This document shows, in pieces, positions 53,933 through 61,688 of a stretch of DNA of 64,000 nt. The translations under genes and the position numbers were made by a program. The stretch's first letter is position 1. The number at the start of each line of letters is the position of its first letter. This DNA is from Cyanobium sp. FACHB-13342 (GTDB lineage: Bacteria; Cyanobacteriota; Cyanobacteriia; PCC-6307; Cyanobiaceae), in contig NZ_JACJRT010000015.1 in NCBI RefSeq assembly GCF_014697415.1, positions 1-64,000 on the forward strand, written 5' to 3'. The notes under the pieces were generated by a model. That model was not told where the DNA came from. It made no database searches and saw only the letters and a list, made by a program, of their open reading frames with translations.

Positions 53933-55987
53933 ATGGTGACCTCCACGCTTCCAGTTGGATGGACGGTTGCCCCCGGATCGAGCGCTCCGCTCGGGGCGAC
54001 GCCCGGTGCTGGGGGCGTCAATTTCAGCCTCTACGCCAAGGACGCCAGCCTGGTGGAGTTGTGTCTTTTTGATGGTCCGGAGGATGGCGAGCCGGCTGTG
54101 GTGGTGCGGCTCGAAGGAGAGCGGCACCGCACCTACCACTACTGGCATGCCTGGGTTCCGAAGCTGCAACCAGGGCAGGTGTATGGCTACCGCGTGCATG
54201 GGCCCCAGGATCCAGCCCGGGGTCTGCGGTTCGATCCTTCCCTTCTGCTCATCGATCCCTATGGGTTGGCGTTGGCGATACCGGCCGATTCCAGCGGTTC
54301 GATGAAAAGTGTGGTGGTCGATCCCGAGACCTACGACTGGGAGGGAGACGAGCCCCTGCGCCGTCCGGCCCGCGACACGGTGATCTACGAGTTGCATGTG
54401 CGCGGCTTCACCGCCCATCCCAGCTCCGGAGTGGCTGCACCCAAAGCCGGAACCTATGCGGGCCTGATCGAAAAAATTCCCTATCTGCAGGAGCTGGGCA
54501 TCACGGCCGTGGAGCTGTTGCCGGTGTTCCAGTTCGATCCCCAGGATGCCCCAGCTGGCTTGCCCAACTACTGGGGCTATCAGCCCATTTCCTTCTTTGT
54601 GCCCCATCACGGCTACAGCACGCGCCGCGACCCCCTCGCGCCCCTGGAGGAGTTCCGGGATCTGGTCAAGGCGTTGCACCGCGCTGGTATCGAGGTGATT
54701 CTCGATGTGGTGTTTAACCACACCGCCGAGGGCGATGAAACCGGCCGCACCTTCTGTTATCGCGGCATCGCCAATTCTGATTACTACCTGTTGGGCCCTG
54801 ATCCCAGTCGCTATGCCGACTACACCGGTTGTGCCAACACCCTGAATGCCAACAACCCAGTGGTGCGGCGGATGATTCGCCACAGCCTGCGCTATTGGGT
54901 GGAGCACATGCACGTGGATGGCTTCCGCTTTGATCTGGCTTCGGTGCTCGACCGCGATGAGACTGGCGAGCCCTCACCGTTGGCGCCGATTCTGTGGGAT
55001 ATCGACACCGATCCCGTGCTGGCAGGCACCAAGTTGATTGCCGAAGCCTGGGATGCGGCGGGTCTTTATCAGGTGGGGAGCTTTGTGGGGGATAACTGGC
55101 AGGAGTGGAACGGCCGTTTCCGGGATGATGTGCGCCGCTTTCTGAAAGGGGACGCCGGGATGGTGAGCAAGGTCAGCCAACGGCTGATCGGTAGCCCCGA
55201 CATCTACGGCTATGAGCACCGTCGGGCGGAGGCCAGCGTCAACTTCATCACCTGCCATGACGGGTTCACCTTGGCGGATCTGGTGAGCTACAACGCCAAG
55301 CACAACGAAGCCAACGGTGAAGCCAATCGCGATGGCTCCAGCGACAACGCCAGCTGGAACTGCGGCATCGAGGGTCCAACGCAGGATCCGGAGGTGCTGG
55401 CCCTGCGCCAACGGCAACTGCGCAATTTTTTCACCTTGCTGCTGCTTGCCGCCGGCACCCCGATGCTCGGGATGGGGGATGAGGTGTGCCGCAGCCAGCA
55501 GGGCAACAACAATGCCTACTGCCAGGACGGCCCAATCAGTTGGCTTGACTGGACCCTGGTGGAGCGCCACGACGATCTGCGGCGTTTCGTGCGGGAGCTG
55601 ATCGCTTTCCGCCGTCGTCGTGACGTGGTGATCGATCATCAGGAGCTGCTGCTGGAGGATCTTTTGCTCCGCAACCAGGTGACCTGGCATGGGGTGGTGC
55701 CTGGACAGCCGGACTGGACTGACGACTCCCGCTCCTTTGCCGTCACCGTGACCAGCAGTGGCCAGCGCTTTCGCTGTCACCTGATGGCTAACGCGTGGTG
55801 GGAGCCGCTGCGGTTTGGCTTGCCGCCGGCAGCGGCCGGTGACCGGTCCTGGAGGTGCTGGATTGACACAGCCCAGCCGAGTCCGGCCGACATCGTCGCC
55901 TGGGCCGATGGAGCGCCCGTGGGATCTGATGGGTGTGAGGTGGCTGCGCGCTCGATCCGGGTGCTGGTGGTGGATCTGCCCGCCTAG
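53933..55987 (+). CDS. glgX: Glycogen debranching enzyme, GlgX type
   Basis: Cleaves alpha-1,6 branches of glycogen or limit dextrin, GH13_11; 684 residues. An N-terminal CBM48-like region (GATPGAGGVNFSLYAKDA) precedes the barrel with DVVFNHTAEGDE, nucleophile D334 (GFRFDLAS), acid/base E371 (LIAEAWD) and D443 (TCHDGFT). All catalytic residues are intact. The ATG at 53933 is chosen over a GTG six codons earlier. It would supply maltooligosaccharides to the neighbouring glucosidase or to phosphorylase. Confidence 0.93.
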   Translation: MVTSTLPVGWTVAPGSSAPLGATPGAGGVNFSLYAKDASLVELCLFDGPEDGEPAVVVRLEGERHRTYHYWHAWVPKLQPGQVYGYRVHGPQDPARGLRFDPSLLLIDPYGLALAIPADSSGSMKSVVVDPETYDWEGDEPLRRPARDTVIYELHVRGFTAHPSSGVAAPKAGTYAGLIEKIPYLQELGITAVELLPVFQFDPQDAPAGLPNYWGYQPISFFVPHHGYSTRRDPLAPLEEFRDLVKALHRAGIEVILDVVFNHTAEGDETGRTFCYRGIANSDYYLLGPDPSRYADYTGCANTLNANNPVVRRMIRHSLRYWVEHMHVDGFRFDLASVLDRDETGEPSPLAPILWDIDTDPVLAGTKLIAEAWDAAGLYQVGSFVGDNWQEWNGRFRDDVRRFLKGDAGMVSKVSQRLIGSPDIYGYEHRRAEASVNFITCHDGFTLADLVSYNAKHNEANGEANRDGSSDNASWNCGIEGPTQDPEVLALRQRQLRNFFTLLLLAAGTPMLGMGDEVCRSQQGNNNAYCQDGPISWLDWTLVERHDDLRRFVRELIAFRRRRDVVIDHQELLLEDLLLRNQVTWHGVVPGQPDWTDDSRSFAVTVTSSGQRFRCHLMANAWWEPLRFGLPPAAAGDRSWRCWIDTAQPSPADIVAWADGAPVGSDGCEVAARSIRVLVVDLPA

Positions 55988-55997
55988 CGCTGACGTC

Positions 55998-56978
55998 CTA
56001 GGCCTGCAGCAGTTGCAGCTGATGGCCGTCGGGGTCGGCGAGTTGAAGGGCTCTTTCGCTGCCCACGAGGGCGGCCTGGCGGCCTAGCTCGATCACGCCC
56101 CCATGGAGGGGTTGGCCACCGAATGCCTCAGCGGTGGTGGCGATTCGATCCAGATCGGCAACGCGCAGACGGATCTGCCAATGGGCCAGATCCTGGGCGC
56201 CCTGGTCGACGGGCTTTGGCCGGCCGCTGTTCGGGGGCTGGTAGTTGAGGCATTCCACGCCGGCACCCATGGGGCAGCGGTGGCCGGTGATGCGCACCCG
56301 GGTGTCCTGGAGGCCATCGAGCCCATCCTGGGTGGGGCCGCTGTTGACCCCATCTCCCCCAAGCTTCAGTCCCAAGAGCCCGTCGTAGAAGCGGCAGCTG
56401 CGGGGGGTGTCGGCGACGCTGAGGGCGCTGTGGTCAATCCCTAGGAAAGGCCCGCTGGTCGGCTGGCTGGGATGCCAGCGGGCTTCGCCCTTGTCGGGCG
56501 GAAACTGCAGCAGCTCCAGGTTGTGCCCCTCCGGATCGCGGAACTTGAAGGCCTGAATGCCGGCGGCGGCGGTGTTCCAGTCCGGCAACGTTTGGGGCGC
56601 TGACGAGACCCCCACCAGCGAGTCCTCGGCGATGGCCTGGCGTGCCCTGGCGCTGGCGGCCTCCAGATCACTCACCACGATGCAGATGTGTTGAAACCAG
56701 AGGTCGCAGCTGCGGGAGTCGGCCGGGATCGGGCGGCCTGGCCGCAGGCCATCGCCCAGGTGCAGCACTTCGGTGAGCTCCAGGGTTTCAGCGCCCAGGT
56801 GCAGCCGCACCAGCTTGAGCTGCGAGCCGGGCAGGCTCACCAGCTGGGTATAGGGGCCTGGCTCCACCACCAGCGTGTCCCCCCGTTGAAATCCCAGGGT
56901 GGTTTCAAAGAAGTGGGCTGCTGCGTCGGCGTCGGCGGTGGTGAAGCCGATGCCGGTGATGTGGGGGTTGGTGGTCAT
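55998..56978 (-). CDS. Two-domain VOC (glyoxalase-like) protein
   Basis: A 326-residue protein with two vicinal-oxygen-chelate modules, each with a 'GF.T.D...A..FF...LGF' style start (residues about 8-150 and 185-325) and 'FRDPEGHNLELLQFP' / 'LADPDGHQLQLLQA' ends. The glutamate and histidine positions suggest metal binding. Substrate unknown; dioxygenase, glyoxalase and resistance functions all occur in the family. It is last in a five-gene minus-strand operon. The ATG at 56978 lies 13 bases after the preceding gene. Confidence 0.82.
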   Translation of the reverse strand: MTTNPHITGIGFTTADADAAAHFFETTLGFQRGDTLVVEPGPYTQLVSLPGSQLKLVRLHLGAETLELTEVLHLGDGLRPGRPIPADSRSCDLWFQHICIVVSDLEAASARARQAIAEDSLVGVSSAPQTLPDWNTAAAGIQAFKFRDPEGHNLELLQFPPDKGEARWHPSQPTSGPFLGIDHSALSVADTPRSCRFYDGLLGLKLGGDGVNSGPTQDGLDGLQDTRVRITGHRCPMGAGVECLNYQPPNSGRPKPVDQGAQDLAHWQIRLRVADLDRIATTAEAFGGQPLHGGVIELGRQAALVGSERALQLADPDGHQLQLLQA

Positions 56979-56991
56979 GGCAACGGGGTGA

Positions 56992-57411
56992 TCAGCGGGG
57001 CAGGGCGGTGAGGCCGGCGGCGGCGATGGCACTGTCCACATCGGGCGTCATGCCGGACACGCCGATGCCCCCCAGGCAGCTGTTCTCCAGCATCAGGGGC
57101 AGGCCACCGGCCATGGCTGCCGCCGGTTGGCCGAACAGGCCCGCCAGTTGCAGCAGGGCCGGCCGCTCGCCGTTGATGCTGGCCTCCAGGGCGGCGGTGG
57201 GCCTGCGGTTGAGGGCGGCCATGCGGGCCTTGGCGATGGAGGCCTCGGCACTTGCGGGGCTGGATCCATCGCGGCGCTCCAGCAACAGCAGGTGGCCACC
57301 GGCGTCGACAATGGCGATCGATACGCAGGCCTGTTGCTGGTCGGCCGCCCGGTGACTCGCGGCGGCGATGGCCCGGCAGTCGGCGAGTTCGAGGTGGGGT
57401 TGATGGCGCAT
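56992..57411 (-). CDS. GlcG/HbpS-family protein
   Basis: A 139-residue single-domain protein with CVSIAIVDAGGHLLLLERRDGS, SIAKARMAALNRRPT and GGLPLMLENSCLGGIGVSG, matching GlcG/HbpS. Members bind heme or small ligands; GlcG genes also occur in glycolate and sugar-oxidation operons. It starts at the TGATG junction with the Nif11 gene. Confidence 0.85.
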   Translation of the reverse strand: MRHQPHLELADCRAIAAASHRAADQQQACVSIAIVDAGGHLLLLERRDGSSPASAEASIAKARMAALNRRPTAALEASINGERPALLQLAGLFGQPAAAMAGGLPLMLENSCLGGIGVSGMTPDVDSAIAAAGLTALPR

Positions 57412-57668
57412 CAGCTCCAGACGATTTTGACCAGCCAGAGGTGCCCCTGGAGCTCCACCCCGGCGGCGGCGGCCTCCAGGTCGGCCTCCGAAAGCTTCAG
57501 GGTGGCTTCGGCCTGGTGCCGCACCAGATCCACGCCGCTGAAGCTGTAGCCCATGGTGGCCCCCAGCGCAGCGATGGCGTTGAGGTTGGGGCAAGCGCTG
57601 AAGCGCTCCAGCAGGGCCGGATCCCCTTTGACGATCTTCAGAAAGGCTTCGAGTTGGTCGCGGGCCAT
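57411..57668 (-). CDS. Nif11-domain protein
   Basis: An 85-residue protein starting MARDQLEAFLKIVKGDPALLERF, the Nif11 signature, followed by CPNLNAIAALGATMGYSFS. Nif11 domains occur as stand-alone proteins in cyanobacteria and as leaders of ribosomal natural products. The end LSEADLEAAAAGVELQG resembles a leader cleavage region, but the remaining tail HLWLVKIVWS has no Cys or Thr, so a lanthipeptide core is unlikely. Embedded between gluconolactonase and GlcG genes. Confidence 0.85.
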   Translation of the reverse strand: MARDQLEAFLKIVKGDPALLERFSACPNLNAIAALGATMGYSFSGVDLVRHQAEATLKLSEADLEAAAAGVELQGHLWLVKIVWS

Positions 57669-57682
57669 GGTGGTTGAGGCAA

Positions 57683-58600
57683 TCAGGGCGTCTGGGCGCC
57701 CCGGGTGTTGGTGAACAGGGCGTAAATCGCCTTGGAGGCGCACAGGAACAGGCGGCTGTGGTGGCGATCGCCGAAGCAGAGGTTGGAGACCCGATGGGGC
57801 ACCAGCACCTTGCCCAGCAGCCTCCCATCGGGGGCGATGCAGTGCACCCCATCGGCGGCACCACACCAGAGGTTGCCCTCTTCATCCACCCGGAATCCGT
57901 CGGCCCATCCCGGGGTGATCTTGTGGAACACGTCTCCACCACAGAGGCTGCGGCCGTCGGCGGCCACGTCGAACACCCGGATGTGCTGCCGGGGTTCGGC
58001 GGCTCCTGGGGCTCCGGATTCAGCCACGTAGAGCTTGCGCTCATCCGGTGAGAAGGCCAGGCCGTTGGGACCATCGAAGTCGCTGGCCATTGCCTCCACG
58101 GCACCCGTGTCCGGGTCGAGTCGGTAGAGGGCGGGTGGTTGCTCCGACGGTTGGCGGCCGCCCTCGTAGTCGTTGAGCAGCCCATAGAGGGGATCGCTGA
58201 ACCAGATCGAGCCGTCGCTCTTCACTACTACGTCGTTGGGAGCATTGAGGCGCTTGCCATGGGCCTGGTGGGCCAGGGTCGTGACCGTGCCGTCGGGCTC
58301 CAGGCGGGTGAGGCAGCGGCTGGCATGGTGGCAGCTGATCAGGCGTCCCTGGCGATCACGGGTCTGGCCGTTGGCGTAATCGGAGGGGGCCCGGAACACG
58401 CTCACGCCATGCTCGGGACTCCAGCGCATGGTGCGGTTGTTGGGGATGTCGCTGAACAGCAGACAGTTGTGGTCGCCGAACCACACAGGTCCCTCCACCC
58501 AGCGGAAGCCGTCAGCCAGCAACTCCAGCTCGGCGTTGAACAGCACCAGCTGTTCGAAGCGCGGGTCGTGACACTCGATCCAGGAGGGGAGCTGCGCCAT
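57683..58600 (-). CDS. SMP-30/gluconolactonase family protein
   Basis: A 305-residue six-bladed propeller lactonase. Metal and substrate residues appear in FRWVEGPVWFGDHNCLLFSDIPNN, KRLNAPNDVVVKSDGSIWFSDPLYG, DFDGPNGLAFSPDERKLYVAES and TPGWADGFRVDEEGNLWCGAADG. It probably hydrolyses glucono-1,5-lactone or a similar aldonolactone. It stands 14 bases upstream of the Nif11 gene and six bases downstream of the cupin gene. The glucose-dehydrogenase-like genes nearby make gluconolactone the natural candidate. Confidence 0.9.
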   Translation of the reverse strand: MAQLPSWIECHDPRFEQLVLFNAELELLADGFRWVEGPVWFGDHNCLLFSDIPNNRTMRWSPEHGVSVFRAPSDYANGQTRDRQGRLISCHHASRCLTRLEPDGTVTTLAHQAHGKRLNAPNDVVVKSDGSIWFSDPLYGLLNDYEGGRQPSEQPPALYRLDPDTGAVEAMASDFDGPNGLAFSPDERKLYVAESGAPGAAEPRQHIRVFDVAADGRSLCGGDVFHKITPGWADGFRVDEEGNLWCGAADGVHCIAPDGRLLGKVLVPHRVSNLCFGDRHHSRLFLCASKAIYALFTNTRGAQTP

Positions 58601-58606
58601 TGCGAT

Positions 58607-59068
58607 TCAGGAGAAAAAGCCAGGCGGAGCCTGCATCCAGGCGTCATCGTTGCGCTGCACGACCAACTGCAGACAGGGCACGTCTCCAACCTGGCCGGAC
58701 AGATGTCCCCAACGGCCATCGTCGAGCTTTCGACAGCGCTGATCCCCGCCAAAGCTGAAGTCTCCGGGACCGAATATATGTCGCTCACCATCCATGCTTT
58801 CGACAAACCACGAGCCGCTGAGAACAAAGATCCACTTCGGCACCTGATTCTCGTGCCATTGGCCCAGCCAGCCCACCGGTAGCAGGGTGAGAAAACTGTT
58901 GCCGTCTTCCATCAGCGGAGCACTCCACTGGGGGGCGACATGAGGATTGAGGGGAGATGAAACAAGCTCCTTAAACCGGCAGAGGCTCTGACGGCTAATG
59001 CCGTCAGACCCGGTCCAGAGATGCCAGTACTCCTTGGGTGGTGGTGCCTGGCTGGAGGGGTCGTCCAT
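58607..59068 (-). CDS. Cupin-fold protein lacking the usual metal ligands
   Basis: A 153-residue single cupin. The barrel segment WHENQVPKWIFVLSGSWFVES followed by HIFGPGDFSFGGDQ aligns with cupin motifs 1 and 2, but the standard HxH and following Glu are not preserved (His-Glu-Asn instead), so metal binding is doubtful. First gene of the minus-strand operon cupin, gluconolactonase, Nif11, GlcG, VOC, and divergent from the SDR gene. A sensor or carbohydrate-binding role is possible. Confidence 0.75.
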   Translation of the reverse strand: MDDPSSQAPPPKEYWHLWTGSDGISRQSLCRFKELVSSPLNPHVAPQWSAPLMEDGNSFLTLLPVGWLGQWHENQVPKWIFVLSGSWFVESMDGERHIFGPGDFSFGGDQRCRKLDDGRWGHLSGQVGDVPCLQLVVQRNDDAWMQAPPGFFS

Positions 59069-59332
59069 GGGCTGATGATGGGTCGGGATTCAGGGACGCG
59101 AGCTCACGTTGGATGGGCCCCACCAGCATGTCCGTTGGAATTCACCGGTAATCGACAGTGGGCGCTGGGGCCGTCTCGATTCAAGGTAAGCAGATCAATC
59201 TGGTTGAACCAGGCTTGACCAGCAGAACGTGACGGCCGTCTCCACTGTGCAGGGGTGTTGCAGCTGACTGCCGCTTTGATCGGCTGTGTCTAGCTTCGGC
59301 CTGAACCCTTCTTCCACTGCGCTCCTTGCGCC
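59069..59332. other. Divergent intergenic region between cupin and SDR genes
   Basis: The longest gene-free stretch of the window (264 bases). It must contain promoters for both the five-gene minus operon and the SDR gene. I see one clear palindrome (59200-59212) and no convincing small gene or RNA. Confidence 0.5.
59200..59212. promoter_or_regulatory. Palindromic candidate operator
   Basis: CTGGTT-G-AACCAG is a perfect six-base inverted repeat around one central base. A further TTGACCAG half-like element follows at 59215-59222. It is placed 121 bases before the SDR start and 132 bases before the cupin start, a good position for a regulator controlling both operons. No regulator gene is adjacent. 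Confidence 0.4.
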
Positions 59333-60139
59333 ATGACCACAACCAATCCCTACGCTCTCGAAACTCTTTCCAATTTCCTTAAGGGGAAGGTCGCCATCGT
59401 GACTGGTGGTAACAGTGGGATCGGCAAGGCGATCGTGGAAAATCTGGCCGAACTCGGCGCCAAGGTGGTGATTGACTACCGCTCCCATCCTGAGGCCACC
59501 GAGGACCTGGAGCGGGAGATTGGCAGCTATGGCGGCAGCAGCTATGGCGTTCAGGCCGATGTGTCGAAGCTCGATGATCTGCAGCGGCTGGTGCAGGCGG
59601 CTGTGGACAAGTACGGCCGCCTGGACGTGATGGTGAACAACGCCGGCGTCGAGACCCGCACGTCGATCCTCAACACCACACCCGACGATTTCGACAAGGT
59701 ACTTAATGTCAATTTGCGCGGTGTGTTCTTTGCCTGTCAGTACGCCGCCAAGCAGATGATCGCCCAAGGCGGCGGCGGCCGGATCATCAACATCTCCTCC
59801 GTGCATGAAGACTGGCCGATGCCGGAGAACACTCCCTACTGCTGTGCCAAGGGAGGGGTGCGCATGCTCACGCGCACGGCAGCGTTGGAGCTGGCCTCCC
59901 ATGGCATCACGATGGTGAATGTGGGCCCCGGCGCCGTGGCGACGCCCATCAACGACTCCACCATGAACAATCCCGAGTTGCTGGCCAAGCTCGATGCGGC
60001 CATTCCCCTGGGTCGGATGGCCCAGCCGGAGGAGATTGCCCGGGTGGTGGGTTTTCTGGCCAGCGATGCGGCCAGCTACATCACCGCCACCACGATCTTC
60101 GCCGACGGTGGCATCATGCAGAGCAGCCCGGGGCTGTGA
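59333..60139 (+). CDS. Glucose 1-dehydrogenase-like SDR
   Basis: A classical 268-residue short-chain dehydrogenase: TGGNSGIGKAI cofactor motif, NNAG, catalytic Ser in INISSVHEDWP and Tyr/Lys in YCCAKGG. The segments SSVHE, VGPGAVATPIN and ADGG at the C-terminus closely follow Bacillus glucose 1-dehydrogenase, which oxidises glucose to gluconolactone with NAD(P). Other sugar alcohols are possible substrates. It lies across from the gluconolactonase operon. Confidence 0.87.
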   Translation: MTTTNPYALETLSNFLKGKVAIVTGGNSGIGKAIVENLAELGAKVVIDYRSHPEATEDLEREIGSYGGSSYGVQADVSKLDDLQRLVQAAVDKYGRLDVMVNNAGVETRTSILNTTPDDFDKVLNVNLRGVFFACQYAAKQMIAQGGGGRIINISSVHEDWPMPENTPYCCAKGGVRMLTRTAALELASHGITMVNVGPGAVATPINDSTMNNPELLAKLDAAIPLGRMAQPEEIARVVGFLASDAASYITATTIFADGGIMQSSPGL

Positions 60140-60183
60140 ACGCTGGCTGAGCGGAGGGGACAGCAGGCACAGCAGGGAGCCAC

Positions 60184-60897
60184 ATGCGCATCACCCGTGA
60201 GGAGATCGTCCGATTGCGCAAGCGCCATCGGGGCTATCTGATCACGCTGGCCACGGAAGTCGCCCTGTTGCTGCTGTTGCCTGTTGCGCAGGGCTCCATC
60301 TGGCTGTTGTCCGGCTCGTTGATCGTGCTGGCATTGGTGTTGATGCTGTTCGTCAGCCGTTATTCCCCCCTGCACCAAACACGCCCGTTGATCTATGGCT
60401 TGGGTGGCCTTGCCATCGCCCTGGAATTGCTCTGGCACCTGGCCCTCACTGCTCAGCCCGCATTGGGCCGGGCGCTGACCATTCCCCATGTGATCGTCTG
60501 GCTGGTTTTTCTCTCCCTCGCGGTGATTCGCAAGGTCAAAACCTTGAACCGCGAGCCCTTCGTCACCGTGTCGGTGGTAATGGGTGCTGCATCGGGTTAC
60601 ATGCTCGTGGGCTTGGCGGGTGGGCTGTTGCTCACCGCCCTCTGGGTGCTCGATCCCTCCGCCTTTGACCTGACGGCGTTGCCGGCCGTCGGCTCCACGA
60701 CGGCACTCCCCAATGTGGTGGTGGCACCGGCGTTGATGGCGGCTGCCTTCACCATGCTCACCACTGTTGGCACCACGGTGCTGAAGACCAGCCATGTGGC
60801 CGGCCAGGTGGTGACCACGGTGATCACGGTGGTGGGTCAGCTCTATGTAGCCATCCTGATTGCCTTGATCCTCGGCCGTTTCCGTTGGAGGGCCTGA
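60184..60897 (+). CDS. Channel-like membrane protein with a degenerate filter
   Basis: A 237-residue membrane protein with about six helices, homologous along its length to the next gene's product. At the pore it reads TTVGTTV (residues 193-199) where the neighbour has TTVGYGD at exactly the same residue numbers, and the following helix aligns without gaps (QLYVAILIALILGRF versus PLYLAIVMGLLISRY). It cannot form a normal K+ filter. A regulatory or heteromeric subunit is the likeliest role. It ends at the TGATG start of the channel gene. Confidence 0.75.
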   Translation: MRITREEIVRLRKRHRGYLITLATEVALLLLLPVAQGSIWLLSGSLIVLALVLMLFVSRYSPLHQTRPLIYGLGGLAIALELLWHLALTAQPALGRALTIPHVIVWLVFLSLAVIRKVKTLNREPFVTVSVVMGAASGYMLVGLAGGLLLTALWVLDPSAFDLTALPAVGSTTALPNVVVAPALMAAAFTMLTTVGTTVLKTSHVAGQVVTTVITVVGQLYVAILIALILGRFRWRA

Positions 60898-61688
60898 TGC
60901 GCCGTCGTCATCGCTTTTACCGCCATCTCTTTGCGGTCTGCCTGCTGGTGATGGCTTCCATGGCCTTCCCCTATCCCCTGCGCCGCCTGGCACTGGCGGG
61001 CAATGTGCTGCTGATCCTGCTGCTGGCCTTTGAGCTGGGGCAGCCGGTGCGCCCCCGACAGACCCGTCGCCATTGGAGCGACTCGGTCTACCGCTGGACC
61101 GGGTTGGCCGGTGTGGCCTTTCAGATCATTTGGATGGTCAGCCCGACCACCTTTGCTGTCGTCGGCTTTCCGGTGATGGTGGTGATCACGGCCTTCATCT
61201 TCTGGAGCCTGAAGCGGCTGTTGCTCTGTCTCGGCCAGGAAGACCGCATCGGCATGGATGTGCTGGCGGGGGCCGTGGCGGGCTACCTGTTGCTCGGGAT
61301 CAGCGGCGGGTTGTTGTTTGGTGTGATGGAAACGCTGGCGCCGGGCAGCTTTGTGAGCCATACCGATGGTGCTCGGGCCTTGCTGCTGCGTGGGCTCCCC
61401 ATCAACGCGGCCGGGCTCCAGGTGTGGAGCCTCGATTTCACCCGGATCCAGTATTTCGCCCTGGTGAGTCTCACCACGGTGGGCTACGGAGACATTGTGC
61501 CGGCCACGCCTCCTGCCGAGATGGCGAGTGTGGCGTTAAGCATCAGTGGCCCCCTGTATCTGGCGATCGTGATGGGCCTGTTGATCAGTCGCTACACCTT
61601 GCAAAGCGAGGCGGAGGAGGTCAGGGGGCGCCCAGTGGATGTTCCAGCCCCACATCCACCTTCAGGTGCTGATTCGGACGACCGGTGA
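60897..61688 (+). CDS. Potassium-channel-like protein
   Basis: A 263-residue six-helix ion channel subunit with pore sequence FALVSLTTVGYGDIVPATP; the TVGYGD filter at 194-199 predicts K+ selectivity. No voltage-sensor arginine ladder and no RCK domain are obvious; the C-terminus is short, acidic and Pro-rich. Its 3' end overlaps the convergent NADH dehydrogenase gene by 68 bases. Start ATG at 60897 inside the stop of the paralogue. Confidence 0.85.
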   Translation: MRRRHRFYRHLFAVCLLVMASMAFPYPLRRLALAGNVLLILLLAFELGQPVRPRQTRRHWSDSVYRWTGLAGVAFQIIWMVSPTTFAVVGFPVMVVITAFIFWSLKRLLLCLGQEDRIGMDVLAGAVAGYLLLGISGGLLFGVMETLAPGSFVSHTDGARALLLRGLPINAAGLQVWSLDFTRIQYFALVSLTTVGYGDIVPATPPAEMASVALSISGPLYLAIVMGLLISRYTLQSEAEEVRGRPVDVPAPHPPSGADSDDR

